Positions 24,113 to 35,782 of a stretch of DNA of 40,053 nt are shown one piece after another. Positions within the stretch are counted from its first letter, which is position 1. The number at the start of each line of letters is the position of its first letter. A model generated the notes under the pieces. The model was given only the letters and a program-made list of their open reading frames with translations, searched no databases and was not told where the DNA came from. The position numbers and the translations under genes are program-made. The stretch comes from an uncultured Nocardioidaceae bacterium (GTDB lineage: Bacteria > Actinomycetota > Actinomycetes > Propionibacteriales > Nocardioidaceae): positions 1 to 40,053 of the forward strand of contig CADCUK010000061.1 in assembly GCA_902805865.1 (NCBI GenBank), given 5' to 3'.

Positions 24113-25110
24113 GCCTCCGGCGACCGCCGTCGGAACGCGTTCCCGGTGCCCTTCGCGGCGATCCAGACCCCGGCGACGCCGAGGACGGCGCCACCGATCG
24201 CGTCGACGAAGTAGTGCCAGCCCAGGTAGACGGTCGCGACGACGGTGAGCGCGAGGAAGACCCAGAGGAACAGGCGCACGGCCTTGTCGAGCCGGAGCAG
24301 CTCGGCCATCAGGCACATCGTGACGCTGATCCCGACGTGCAGGGAGGCGAACGCGGCGATCGTCTGCACGGCGTCGGTGGTGAACGGGTTGACGAGCACC
24401 TCGTGCCGCTCCTCCATCATCATCCGCTGCAGGCCGGTGACGCTGGTCTCTGCGAGCCCGGCGAAGGTCTCTGGCTGGGCGTAGATCGGCCCCAGGCTCG
24501 GGACGAGGAAGTACGCCGTCACGCCCAGCACCCAGTCGACCGCGATCGCCGTGACGTACCAGGCTCCGGCCCGGGCGTCGCGCGACCAGACGAGCGCCAC
24601 CACGAGCGAGGCCGGGACCATCACGATCCAGGCGATGTAGATGAACGAGAAGAAGTGGGCAGCCACGCCGGTCCCGAGCAGGTCGTGCAGCAGCACGGCA
24701 GGGTCGTGGCCGAAGAAGAGCAGCCGGTCGATGTCCTCGAGCACGCCGTCCCACAGGTGCCGGTTCACGAACGGCACGAACGACTTCAGGTTCCGGAAGC
24801 CCGCGTAGGTGATGTACCAGGCGCCGAGCCCGAGCACCGCGAAGCGCACGTGGGCGAGCGTCCAGCGCTCGCGGACCACGTCCCGTGCGGTGGTGAGCAC
24901 CCGCAGCGGGTTGCGTGCCCGCCAGAGCGCCCGCGGGACGACGTCGGTGAGGAAGGCGGCGAGGAGCACCACCGGCACCCAGATGTACGCCGGTCCGACG
25001 GCGCTGTCGGGGTCGCGGACGGGGAGGTCGTAGATCCAGGCGATGACGAGCGTCGCCAGCGCGACGAAGACCGCCGTACCGACCGCGAAGCTCCACGTAC
25101 CCTTCTGCAC
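24070..25110 (-). CDS. PAP2-superfamily membrane phosphatase/transferase
   Basis: 346 residues with six or so membrane segments. The C-terminal half carries PAP2 motifs: ASLHVGIS, equivalent to the SGH block, and YLGWHYFVDAIGG, equivalent to SRxxxxxHxxxD. The region LVPSLGPIYAQPETF matches the PAP2_3 (inositolphosphotransferase-like) branch. Members dephosphorylate or transfer lipid headgroups at the membrane. GTG 25110 is the start; TATTCT at 25117-25122 on the same strand ends 6 nt before it, which suggests a leaderless mRNA. The 3' end overlaps the HIT gene. Confidence 0.83.
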   Translation of the reverse strand: MQKGTWSFAVGTAVFVALATLVIAWIYDLPVRDPDSAVGPAYIWVPVVLLAAFLTDVVPRALWRARNPLRVLTTARDVVRERWTLAHVRFAVLGLGAWYITYAGFRNLKSFVPFVNRHLWDGVLEDIDRLLFFGHDPAVLLHDLLGTGVAAHFFSFIYIAWIVMVPASLVVALVWSRDARAGAWYVTAIAVDWVLGVTAYFLVPSLGPIYAQPETFAGLAETSVTGLQRMMMEERHEVLVNPFTTDAVQTIAAFASLHVGISVTMCLMAELLRLDKAVRLFLWVFLALTVVATVYLGWHYFVDAIGGAVLGVAGVWIAAKGTGNAFRRRSPEAQPALEIAAPSRRA

Positions 25111-25116
25111 CTTCCG

Positions 25117-25122
25117 AGAATA
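25117..25122 (-). promoter_or_regulatory. -10 box for leaderless PAP2 transcript
   Basis: TATTCT (read on the minus strand) is separated by 6 nt from GTG 25110. No good -35 is seen. Confidence 0.5.
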
Positions 25123-25127
25123 CCGAC

Positions 25128-25244
25128 ATGCGAGACTCCGTACCGCCTGACGAAGGCCCCGACGTGTCGGGACCCGTCGCGACGACGGAGACGGACACGG
25201 TTCGGGACGACCAGGGACTGAACGGACGAGAGGTGGGCCGATGA
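25128..25244 (+). CDS. Possible 38-aa leader ORF overlapping the fabG-like start
   Basis: ATG 25128 opens 38 codons encoding an acidic, hydrophilic peptide (MRDSVPPDEGPDVSG..., ending NGREVGR). Its TGA overlaps the downstream ATG as ATGA, the classic arrangement for translational coupling. No strong ribosome binding site precedes it and no family is recognised. It fills nearly all of the 130-bp gap between PAP2 and the reductase. It may be a coupled leader peptide or an accidental frame. Confidence 0.35.
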   Translation: MRDSVPPDEGPDVSGPVATTETDTVRDDQGLNGREVGR

Positions 25245-25996
25245 GCCGCTACGCAGGACGAGTCGTGATCGTGACGGGTGCAGCGAGGGGCATCGGTGCC
25301 GGCACCGCCAAGCGGTTCGCCGAGGAGGGCGCCTCCGTCGCCGTCCTCGACCTCGACGAGGGATCCGCCGCCGAGACGGCTGCGGGGCTGGGCGCCGAGC
25401 GCGCCATCGGCGTGGCGTGCGACGTCTCCGACGCGGCCGCGGTCGACGCCGCGGTCACGCGGGTCGTCGAGGAGCTCGGCCGGCTCGACGTGCTGGTCAA
25501 CAACGCCGGCATCACCCGGGACAACCTGCTGTTCAAGATGACCGAGGACGACTGGGACCTCGTGATGAACGTGCACCTCAAGGGCGCCTTCCTGATGAGC
25601 AAGGCTGCGCAGAAGCACATGACGCAGGCCAAGTACGGCAAGATCCTCAACCTCTCGAGCGTCTCTGCCCTGGGCAACCGCGGGCAGGCGAACTACTCCG
25701 CCGCGAAGATGGGCGTCCAGGGATTCACCCGGACCCTCGCGCTCGAGCTGGGGCCGTTCGGCATCAACGTCAACGCGATCGCGCCGGGGTTCATCGTCAC
25801 CGAGATGACCGACGCCACGGCCGCGCGGCTGAAGATGGAGCCCGAGCAGCTGCGGCAGCTCAACGCCGAGGCGAACCCCGTCCGTCGGGTCGGCTACCCC
25901 GAGGACATCGCGGCGGCCGCGGCGTTCCTCTGCAGTGACGAGGCGTCGTACATCACGGGTCAGACGCTCTACGTCGACGGCGGCGCCAAGGTCTGA
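25241..25996 (+). CDS. Short-chain dehydrogenase/reductase, FabG-like (3-oxoacyl-ACP reductase)
   Basis: 251-residue classical SDR. The cofactor motif TGAARGIG is at residues 12-19, NNAG at 87-90, the catalytic Ser at 139/140 in NLSSVSALG, and Tyr152/Lys156 in YSAAK. The length and the ITRDNLLFKM and APGFIVTEMT segments match FabG, which reduces 3-oxoacyl-ACP or -CoA with NADPH. It is not beside other fatty-acid synthesis genes, so it may be one of several FabG paralogues acting on CoA esters or other ketones. AGAGG lies seven bases before ATG 25241. Confidence 0.88.
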   Translation: MSRYAGRVVIVTGAARGIGAGTAKRFAEEGASVAVLDLDEGSAAETAAGLGAERAIGVACDVSDAAAVDAAVTRVVEELGRLDVLVNNAGITRDNLLFKMTEDDWDLVMNVHLKGAFLMSKAAQKHMTQAKYGKILNLSSVSALGNRGQANYSAAKMGVQGFTRTLALELGPFGINVNAIAPGFIVTEMTDATAARLKMEPEQLRQLNAEANPVRRVGYPEDIAAAAAFLCSDEASYITGQTLYVDGGAKV

Positions 25997-26030
25997 GGGC
26001 CCGGACCCATTTGGGCCAAACGCCTGAAGA

Positions 26031-26053
26031 GGGACCTTCGGGCCCTCTACCCT
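26031..26053 (+). promoter_or_regulatory. Inverted-repeat box and -10 before the NlpC/P60 gene
   Basis: GGGACCTTCGGGCCCT at 26031-26046 is an imperfect inverted repeat, immediately before the -10 TACCCT at 26048-26053. The -10 ends 6 nt before GTG 26060, so the transcript is probably leaderless and the repeat covers the -35 region, where an activator or repressor could bind. Confidence 0.45.
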
Positions 26054-26059
26054 CCCTGG

Positions 26060-26593
26060 GTGCCTGCTTCCGCCACCGGACCGCTCCGCCTCCAGCCCCG
26101 CCGTGCGCTCGGAGCGCTGCTCGGTGTGGTCCTGGCGGGCTCGCTGCTGACCGCATCACCGGCCGTCGCCGACGCCGGCACGGGCTCGACGCCGCGCTCG
26201 GCCAAGCCGCTGAGCGACGCGGAGCGCGCCGCGAAGGCGTTGGCGGTGGCGAGGCGACAGGTCGGCGACGCCTACAGGTACGGCGCCGAGGGGCCGGACC
26301 GGTTCGACTGCTCGGGGTTGGTCTACTTCGCGACTCACAAGGCGGGCTTCTCCTCCGTGCCACGGACCTCCTCGGAGCAGGCCGACCACATGCGTCGGAT
26401 CAAGCGGTCGAACCTCCGCAGGGGTGACTTCGTCTTCTTCAAGAACAAGGGCGGCGTCTACCACGTCGGGTTCTTCGTCGGGCGCGACGACGGCGACCGG
26501 ATGATCCTCCACGCCCCGAGCACCGGCAAGGATGTCCGCCGCGACCCGATCTGGACCGACAAGTGGTTCGCCGGCACGCTGCGTGGCGCCTGA
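26060..26593 (+). CDS. Secreted NlpC/P60 peptidoglycan hydrolase
   Basis: 177 residues from GTG 26060. A basic N-region and a hydrophobic stretch (about 17-33) ending SPAVADA form a signal peptide. The NlpC/P60 domain spans about residues 58-175, with catalytic Cys84 in RFDCSGLVYF, His135 in VYHVGFFV and a third polar residue His151 in ILHAPS. This family cleaves peptide stems in peptidoglycan, usually at gamma-D-Glu-diamino acid bonds. No SH3 or LysM binding domain is attached; the protein is just the catalytic domain. Likely role: wall turnover during growth. Confidence 0.88.
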   Translation: MPASATGPLRLQPRRALGALLGVVLAGSLLTASPAVADAGTGSTPRSAKPLSDAERAAKALAVARRQVGDAYRYGAEGPDRFDCSGLVYFATHKAGFSSVPRTSSEQADHMRRIKRSNLRRGDFVFFKNKGGVYHVGFFVGRDDGDRMILHAPSTGKDVRRDPIWTDKWFAGTLRGA

Positions 26594-26626
26594 GCCACCG
26601 CCGCTGCGCCGTTGCATGCTTGGGGG

Positions 26627-28626
<2,000 letters not shown>

Positions 28627-28632
28627 CTCCGA

Positions 28633-28710
28633 CCCCGGCTGCGACGCAACGTCCCGCGCATCTCTCCCTTTGACGCGGGACGTCCCCTCCCAGACGCGAC
28701 GCAGCCGGGG
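28633..28710. terminator. Nested double-stem hairpin after the 54-aa gene
   Basis: An outer perfect 11-bp stem, CCCCGGCTGCG (28633-28643) with CGCAGCCGGGG (28700-28710), continues through an A-A mismatch into CGC/GCG. It encloses an inner perfect 10-bp stem, ACGTCCCGCG (28649-28658) with CGCGGGACGT (28674-28683), with a 15-nt pyrimidine-rich loop. There is no T-tract. It may act as a terminator, mRNA stabiliser or small structured RNA. Confidence 0.6.
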
Positions 28711-28746
28711 CTCGGCCCCCGGCGTCTGACGTGACACCATGCAGGA

Positions 28747-30138
28747 GTGTCGACGGCGCCCAGCATCTCCTACTCGATGACGGTCCGCCTTGAGCTCCCA
28801 GCAGGGGGCTCGGCGATCAGCCAGCTCACCACTGCGGTGGAGCAGGCAGGCGGGGTCGTCACCGCGCTCGACGTGTCCGCGTCGGGCACGGACCGGCTCC
28901 AGATCGACGTGACGCTCGCGGCCAGCGACACCGCCCACGCCGAACGCGTCGTGGACGAGCTGCGCGGCCTCGAGGGCGTCGTCGTGCAGAAGGTCTCCGA
29001 CCGCACGTTCCTCATGCACCTCGGCGGCACCATCGAGATGGCCTCGAAGCACCCGATCCGCAACCGCGACGACCTCTCCCTCATCTACACCCCAGGTGTG
29101 GCGCGGGTGTGCCAGGCGATCGCCGAGAACCCCGAGGACGCCCGCCGCCTCACGATCAAGCGCAACTCGGTCGCGGTCGTCACCGACGGCTCCGCGGTCC
29201 TGGGTCTGGGCAACATCGGCCCGGCTGCCGCGCTCCCGGTCATGGAGGGCAAGGCAGCGCTCTTCAAGCGGTTCGCCGGCATCGACGCCTGGCCCCTGTG
29301 CCTCGACACCCAGGACACCGACGCCATCGTCGAGATCGTCCGCGCGATCTCGCCAGGGTTCGCCGGCATCAACCTCGAGGACATCTCCGCTCCCCGCTGC
29401 TTCGAGATCGAGGCCCGGCTCCGCGAGCTCCTCGACATCCCGGTCTTCCACGACGACCAGCACGGCACCGCGATCGTGGTGCTCGCCGCGCTGCGCAACG
29501 CGCTGCGTGTGGTCGAGAAGGAGCTCGCCGAGGTGCGGGTCGTGATGTCCGGCGCCGGTGCAGCCGGTACGGCGATCCTGCGGGGCATGCTTGCCGCGGG
29601 GGCCACCGACGTCGTGGTGGCCGACATCAAGGGCGTCGTGCACTCCGGTCGGGAGGACCTCGACGACTCGCTGCGCTGGGTGGCCTCGGTGACGAACCCC
29701 CGCGAGCTGACCGGCACGCTGAAGGAGGCGATGGTGGACGCCGACGTCTTCATCGGGGTCTCCGCGCCGAACATCATCGGTGGTGAGGACGTCGAGGCCA
29801 TGGCGGACGACAGCATCGTCTTCGCGCTGGCCAACCCGGTGCCCGAGATCGACCCGGGCATCGCCCGGCGGCACGCCGCCGTCGTCGCCACCGGACGATC
29901 CGACTACCCCAACCAGATCAACAACGTGCTCGCCTTCCCCGGGGTCTTCCGGGGGCTGCTCGACGCCTCGGCGACCCAGGTCGACACCGAGCTGCTCCTC
30001 GCCGCCGCCAAGGCGATCTCCTCGGCGGTGACCGCCGACGAGCTGAACGCGAACTACATCATCCCGAGCGTCTTCCACGCCGACGTGCACGCCTACGTGG
30101 CGGCTGCGGTCCGAGCCGCTGCCGAGGCGGTGCGGTGA
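28747..30138 (+). CDS. NAD(P)-dependent malic enzyme with N-terminal ACT-like domain
   Basis: 463 residues from GTG 28747. Oxidative decarboxylation of malate to pyruvate links the TCA cycle to pyruvate. Residues 10-85 form an ACT-like domain (SYSMTVRLELP...), a likely amino-acid or metabolite sensor. The malic-enzyme part has YTPGVARV with Tyr114, the lysine near 138 in IKRNSVAVV, the metal-binding EDI and HDDQHGTAIV, and the nucleotide-binding GAGAAGTAI near 269-277. The length fits the short bacterial type, without a phosphotransacetylase domain. CACCAT lies 6 nt before the GTG as a weak -10. Its stop overlaps the yqgE start as GTGA. Confidence 0.9.
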   Translation: MSTAPSISYSMTVRLELPAGGSAISQLTTAVEQAGGVVTALDVSASGTDRLQIDVTLAASDTAHAERVVDELRGLEGVVVQKVSDRTFLMHLGGTIEMASKHPIRNRDDLSLIYTPGVARVCQAIAENPEDARRLTIKRNSVAVVTDGSAVLGLGNIGPAAALPVMEGKAALFKRFAGIDAWPLCLDTQDTDAIVEIVRAISPGFAGINLEDISAPRCFEIEARLRELLDIPVFHDDQHGTAIVVLAALRNALRVVEKELAEVRVVMSGAGAAGTAILRGMLAAGATDVVVADIKGVVHSGREDLDDSLRWVASVTNPRELTGTLKEAMVDADVFIGVSAPNIIGGEDVEAMADDSIVFALANPVPEIDPGIARRHAAVVATGRSDYPNQINNVLAFPGVFRGLLDASATQVDTELLLAAAKAISSAVTADELNANYIIPSVFHADVHAYVAAAVRAAAEAVR

Positions 30139-30710
30139 CCGGTGCCACGGGCGAGCAAGGGCTCGCCGCTGGTCGGCTGCTGGTGGCTACTCCGTCGCTG
30201 GTCGACCCCAACTTCGCCAACGCGGTCGTCCTCCTGCTCGACCACGACGGCGACGGGAGCCTCGGCGTCGTGCTGAACCGGCCGTCGGCGATCACGGTCG
30301 CCTCGGTCCTGCCCGACTGGGCTGCCTCGGTCGACCCGCCCGAGGTGCTCTTCGAGGGCGGACCGGTGAGCACCGACGCGGCGCTCGCAGTCGCGCTGGT
30401 GCCCGACGCCGGCGCCGACCCCATCGGCTTCCGGCGGCTCTTCGACCGCACCGGGATCATCGACCTCGACACCCCGCCCGAGGTGCTGGCCCCGGCGATC
30501 ACCCGGATGCGCGTCTTCGCCGGCTACTCCGGCTGGGGGAGCGGTCAGCTCGAGTCGGAGATCGAGGAGGGGTCGTGGTACGTCGTGGACGCGACCGCCC
30601 ACGACATCTTCGACGACGACCCGGGTGGTCTGTGGAGCGCGGTGCTGAGGCGCCAGCCCGGCTCGCTGGCGTGGGTGTCCACCCGCCCCTCGGACCCGAC
30701 GCTGAACTAG
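30135..30710 (+). CDS. YqgE/AlgH family protein (UPF0301)
   Basis: 191 residues from GTG 30135, which overlaps the malic enzyme stop by 4 nt, so translation is probably coupled. Hallmarks are LLVATPSLVDPNFANAVVLL, GSLGVVLNRPS, LFEGGPVS and RVFAGYSGWGSGQLESEI, all close to the YqgE/AlgH consensus. The family's molecular function is unresolved; AlgH was named for a link to alginate regulation in Pseudomonas, but that does not transfer here. Confidence 0.9.
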   Translation: MTGATGEQGLAAGRLLVATPSLVDPNFANAVVLLLDHDGDGSLGVVLNRPSAITVASVLPDWAASVDPPEVLFEGGPVSTDAALAVALVPDAGADPIGFRRLFDRTGIIDLDTPPEVLAPAITRMRVFAGYSGWGSGQLESEIEEGSWYVVDATAHDIFDDDPGGLWSAVLRRQPGSLAWVSTRPSDPTLN

Positions 30711-30713
30711 GAT
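30708..30713 (+). promoter_or_regulatory. -10 box of the DUF3039 gene
   Basis: TAGGAT, whose first three bases are the yqgE stop codon, ends 8 nt before GTG 30722, consistent with a leaderless or near-leaderless transcript. Confidence 0.5.
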
Positions 30714-30721
30714 CGGTGACC

Positions 30722-31024
30722 GTGAGCACCCCCACCGCTTCCCCCGAGACCCAGCTCAGCCCTGGCACCCAGACGGTCGAGGACCGCCGTACCCTCCCCA
30801 CCGACGAGGGTGACCACGAGCGGTTCTCGCACTACGTCGACAAGGACAAGCTGACCGAGGCGATGGTGATGGGCACCCCTGTGGTGGCGCTGTGCGGGAA
30901 GGTCTGGGTGCCCAGCCGGGCGCCGGAGAAGTACCCCGTCTGCCCGGAGTGCAAAGAGGTCTGGGAGAGCATCAACGACGACAAGGGCGGCGACGGGGGC
31001 AAGGGCGGCGGCTCGGACACCTGA
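30722..31024 (+). CDS. DUF3039 protein with possible zinc-binding cysteines
   Basis: 100 residues from GTG 30722. Residues 1-35 are polar. The core HYVDKDKLTEAMVMGTPVVA leads to CGKVWVPSRAPEKYPVCPEC, where Cys-x(16)-Cys-x2-Cys could bind zinc. The tail is Gly/Lys/Asp-rich. DUF3039 is an actinobacterial family that is regularly next to the SF2 helicase that follows here. The function is unknown; an accessory role to the helicase or a nucleic-acid contact is inference. Confidence 0.83.
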   Translation: MSTPTASPETQLSPGTQTVEDRRTLPTDEGDHERFSHYVDKDKLTEAMVMGTPVVALCGKVWVPSRAPEKYPVCPECKEVWESINDDKGGDGGKGGGSDT

Positions 31025-31079
31025 GCCGCTCGTCCCACCGCACCCGACCCGCCCTGCTCGACCGACCCCACAGGACGTC

Positions 31080-32861
31080 GTGACCCCGCACCCCCCACCA
31101 GCTCCGCTGCCTCCCGCCTATCCCGACCGTGCCGCCTGGGGCACCGCCACGAAGCTCCGTGCCTGGCAGACCGAGGCGGTCGAGCAGTACTTCCGCACCC
31201 TGCCGCGCGACTTCCTCGCGGTCGCGACCCCCGGGGCCGGCAAGACGACGTTCGCGCTGTCGGTCGCCGCAGAGCTGCTGAACCGTCGTCTCATCGACCG
31301 GATCATCGTCGTCGCGCCCACCGAGCACCTCAAGACCCAGTGGGCCGACGCCGCCGCGCGCGCCGGGATCCCGATCGACCCGGCCTACTCGGGGGGCAAG
31401 GGCCGCACCAGCGGCGACTTCGTCGGAGTCGCGCTGACCTACGCCGGCGTCGCTGCGAACCCGCTCGCGATCCGGATCCGCGCCGAGCGGTTCAAGACCC
31501 TGGTGATCCTCGACGAGATCCACCACGCCGGCGACGCCTTGTCCTGGGGCGAGGCGGTGCGCGAGGCGTTCGAGCCGGCACACCGCAGGCTCGCGCTCAC
31601 CGGAACACCGTTCCGTTCCGACATCAACCCGATCCCGTTCGTCACCTACGCCCCCGACGCCGACGGCGTGCCTCGGAGCGTCGCGGACTACGCCTACGGC
31701 TACGCGCGGGCGCTCGCCGACCACGTGGTCCGCCCCGTGCTGTTCCTCGCCTACTCGGGGGAGATGCAGTGGCGGACACGGGCGGGCGACGAGGTGGCGG
31801 CCCGGTTGGGAGAGCCGCTCACCAAGGACCTGACCGCGCAGGCGCTCCGGACCGCGCTGGACCCCAGTGGTTCGTGGATGCCGTCGGTCCTCGCGGCGGC
31901 GGACACCCGGCTGACCGAGGTGCGCCGGCACGTCCCGGACGCCGGCGGGCTCGTGATCGCCTCCGACCAGGACTCCGCCCGTGCGTACGCCCGGCTGCTG
32001 GCCGCGATCACCGGCGACAAGGCGACCGTGGTGCTGTCGGACGAGAAGGCCGCCTCGAAGCGGATCGCGACCTTCTCGGAGAGCGACGACCGGTGGATGG
32101 TCGCGGTGCGGATGGTCTCCGAGGGGGTCGACGTGCCGCGGCTCGCGGTCGGCGTCTACGCCACGAACACTGCTACGCCGCTGTACTTCGCGCAGGCCGT
32201 GGGCCGGTTCGTCCGGGCCCGCAAGCGTGGCGAGACCGCCTCGATCTTCCTGCCGTCGACGAGTCACCTCCTCGGTCTCGCCAGCGAGATGGAGGTCGAG
32301 CGTGACCACGTGCTGGGTCGGAAGGTGACCTCGGACGACGACATCTTCGCCGCCGAGGACCAGCTGCTCGCCCGCGAGCAGGCCGCGGAGGCAGCGTCGG
32401 CGGAGGAGCAGCTCTTGCCCTTCCAGGCCCTCGGCTCCGAGGCCCGGTTCGATCGGGTGCTGTACGACGGCGGCGAGTTCGGCCACGCCGGGGAGGTGCA
32501 CGTCGGCTCGGAGGAGGAGATGGACTTCCTCGGCATCCCCGGCCTGCTCGAGCCCGACCAGATGCGTGACCTCCTGCGCCACCGGCAGTCCGAGCGGGCC
32601 CGCAAGCAGAGTGGCGACCGTAGCGGTGCGGCGGAGCCGGCGCCCCAGCTCGAGGGCGCGACCCATGAGCGGCTGAGCGTGCTGCGGAGAGAGCTCAACG
32701 GCCTGGTCGCGGCCTGGAACCACCGGACCGGCCAGCCCCACGGCGTCACGCACGCCGCGCTGCGCAAGGAGTGCGGAGGTCCTCCGTCCGCCGTCGCGAC
32801 CGCAGACCAGCTGCAGGCCAGGATCGACGCCGTCCGAGCCTGGGCCGCCCGCCGCAGCTGA
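31080..32861 (+). CDS. DEAD/DEAH-box SF2 helicase
   Basis: 593 residues from GTG 31080. A Q-like LRAWQTEAVEQYF precedes Walker A ATPGAGKTT (49-57). Motif II is DEIH (145-148), motif III is TGTPFRS (174-180), motif V is VSEGVDVPR and motif VI is QAVGRFVRAR. This is the SSL2/RadD-like helicase layout that translocates along nucleic acid using ATP. The C-terminal ~180 residues are charged helices ending ...VRAWAARRS. The 55-bp gap after DUF3039 suggests cotranscription; no nuclease or restriction gene is nearby, so it is not a clear defence module. Confidence 0.87.
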   Translation: MTPHPPPAPLPPAYPDRAAWGTATKLRAWQTEAVEQYFRTLPRDFLAVATPGAGKTTFALSVAAELLNRRLIDRIIVVAPTEHLKTQWADAAARAGIPIDPAYSGGKGRTSGDFVGVALTYAGVAANPLAIRIRAERFKTLVILDEIHHAGDALSWGEAVREAFEPAHRRLALTGTPFRSDINPIPFVTYAPDADGVPRSVADYAYGYARALADHVVRPVLFLAYSGEMQWRTRAGDEVAARLGEPLTKDLTAQALRTALDPSGSWMPSVLAAADTRLTEVRRHVPDAGGLVIASDQDSARAYARLLAAITGDKATVVLSDEKAASKRIATFSESDDRWMVAVRMVSEGVDVPRLAVGVYATNTATPLYFAQAVGRFVRARKRGETASIFLPSTSHLLGLASEMEVERDHVLGRKVTSDDDIFAAEDQLLAREQAAEAASAEEQLLPFQALGSEARFDRVLYDGGEFGHAGEVHVGSEEEMDFLGIPGLLEPDQMRDLLRHRQSERARKQSGDRSGAAEPAPQLEGATHERLSVLRRELNGLVAAWNHRTGQPHGVTHAALRKECGGPPSAVATADQLQARIDAVRAWAARRS

Positions 32862-32888
32862 CCCAGCTGCCAGCGGTCCGCTCGGCGG

Positions 32889-33380
32889 TCACTCGAGGAG
32901 GCGCACTCCTGGCCCCGGGCGGGTCGCCACCTCGCGGAGCTCGTCGATGTCGTGACCGGCGTCGCACGACATCCGCAGGCCGACGCGGGCGCCGCAGCCG
33001 CGGTGCTCGAGCTCGACCGGCGGCCCTTCCGGGTCGGCGAGGTAGGTGTCACCCCACCGGCTGACCGCGAGGAGCACGGGGTAGAGGTCGAACCCCTTCC
33101 GGGTCAGCCGGTACTCGTGCCGGACCCGCTCGCCACTCGGACGGTAGGGCTCCTTGCGGAGGATGCCCTCCTCGACGAGCATCGCGAGCCGGTTCGACAG
33201 GACCTGGCGAGGGATCCCGGCGTGCCGGGCCATGTCGTCGAACCGCCGTACGCCGTTGAAGACCTCGCGGAGGACGACGAACGTCCAGCGCTCGCCGAGG
33301 ATCGCCATCGCGCGGCCGATCGTGCAGTTCTCGGTCGAGTAGGCCAGTGCTGCTGGCAGGACGCGGTCGGGAGCGGTCAT
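32889..33380 (-). CDS. HxlR-family winged-helix regulator
   Basis: 163 residues from ATG 33380. The HxlR domain spans about residues 17-110, with CTIGRAMAILGERWTFVVLRE, RFDDMARHAGIPRQVLSNRL as the recognition region, and the wing ...YRLTRKG. Cys19 is in the position of the redox- or aldehyde-sensing cysteine of some members. The C-terminal 45 residues (VELEHRGCGARVGLRMSC) contain two more cysteines. It is divergent from the PaaI thioesterase with an inverted repeat inside its own promoter, so it probably represses itself and perhaps the neighbour. Confidence 0.85.
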   Translation of the reverse strand: MTAPDRVLPAALAYSTENCTIGRAMAILGERWTFVVLREVFNGVRRFDDMARHAGIPRQVLSNRLAMLVEEGILRKEPYRPSGERVRHEYRLTRKGFDLYPVLLAVSRWGDTYLADPEGPPVELEHRGCGARVGLRMSCDAGHDIDELREVATRPGPGVRLLE

Positions 33381-33386
33381 GGGGCC

Positions 33387-33415
33387 ACCCTAGGTCTGGT
33401 TGACAGACTCAGCAA
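33387..33415 (-). promoter_or_regulatory. HxlR promoter with operator in the spacer
   Basis: On the minus strand, -35 TTGCTG (33410-33415), a 17-bp spacer and -10 TAGGGT (33387-33392) precede ATG 33380 by 6 nt. The spacer holds the inverted repeat GTCTG-GTTGA-CAGAC (33394-33408), a likely operator. The plus strand has TTGACA at 33400-33405 but no matching -10. Confidence 0.6.
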
Positions 33416-33435
33416 GGCGGTGGGAGGCTGCGTCC

Positions 33436-35740
<2,305 letters not shown>

Positions 35741-35742
35741 CC

Positions 35743-35773
35743 GCCGAGCTGTCGCAAGATGCGACAGCTCGGC
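35743..35773. terminator. Bidirectional hairpin between hpd and the ABC ATPase
   Basis: Perfect 14-bp arms GCCGAGCTGTCGCA (35743-35756) and TGCGACAGCTCGGC (35760-35773) with a 3-nt loop AGA. It lies 2 nt after the hpd stop and 9 nt from the ATPase stop, so it serves both convergent genes. It lacks a T-tract. Confidence 0.8.
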
Positions 35774-35782
35774 GCGTGAGGG

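Noticed and set aside
30972-32753. Minus-strand frame of about 590 codons
   Set aside because: Antisense to the helicase, which has all the SF2 motifs.
31080-32861. Helicase as part of a phage-defence island
   Set aside because: The neighbours are DUF3039, YqgE, malic enzyme and an HxlR regulator; no nuclease, methylase or other defence gene lies nearby.
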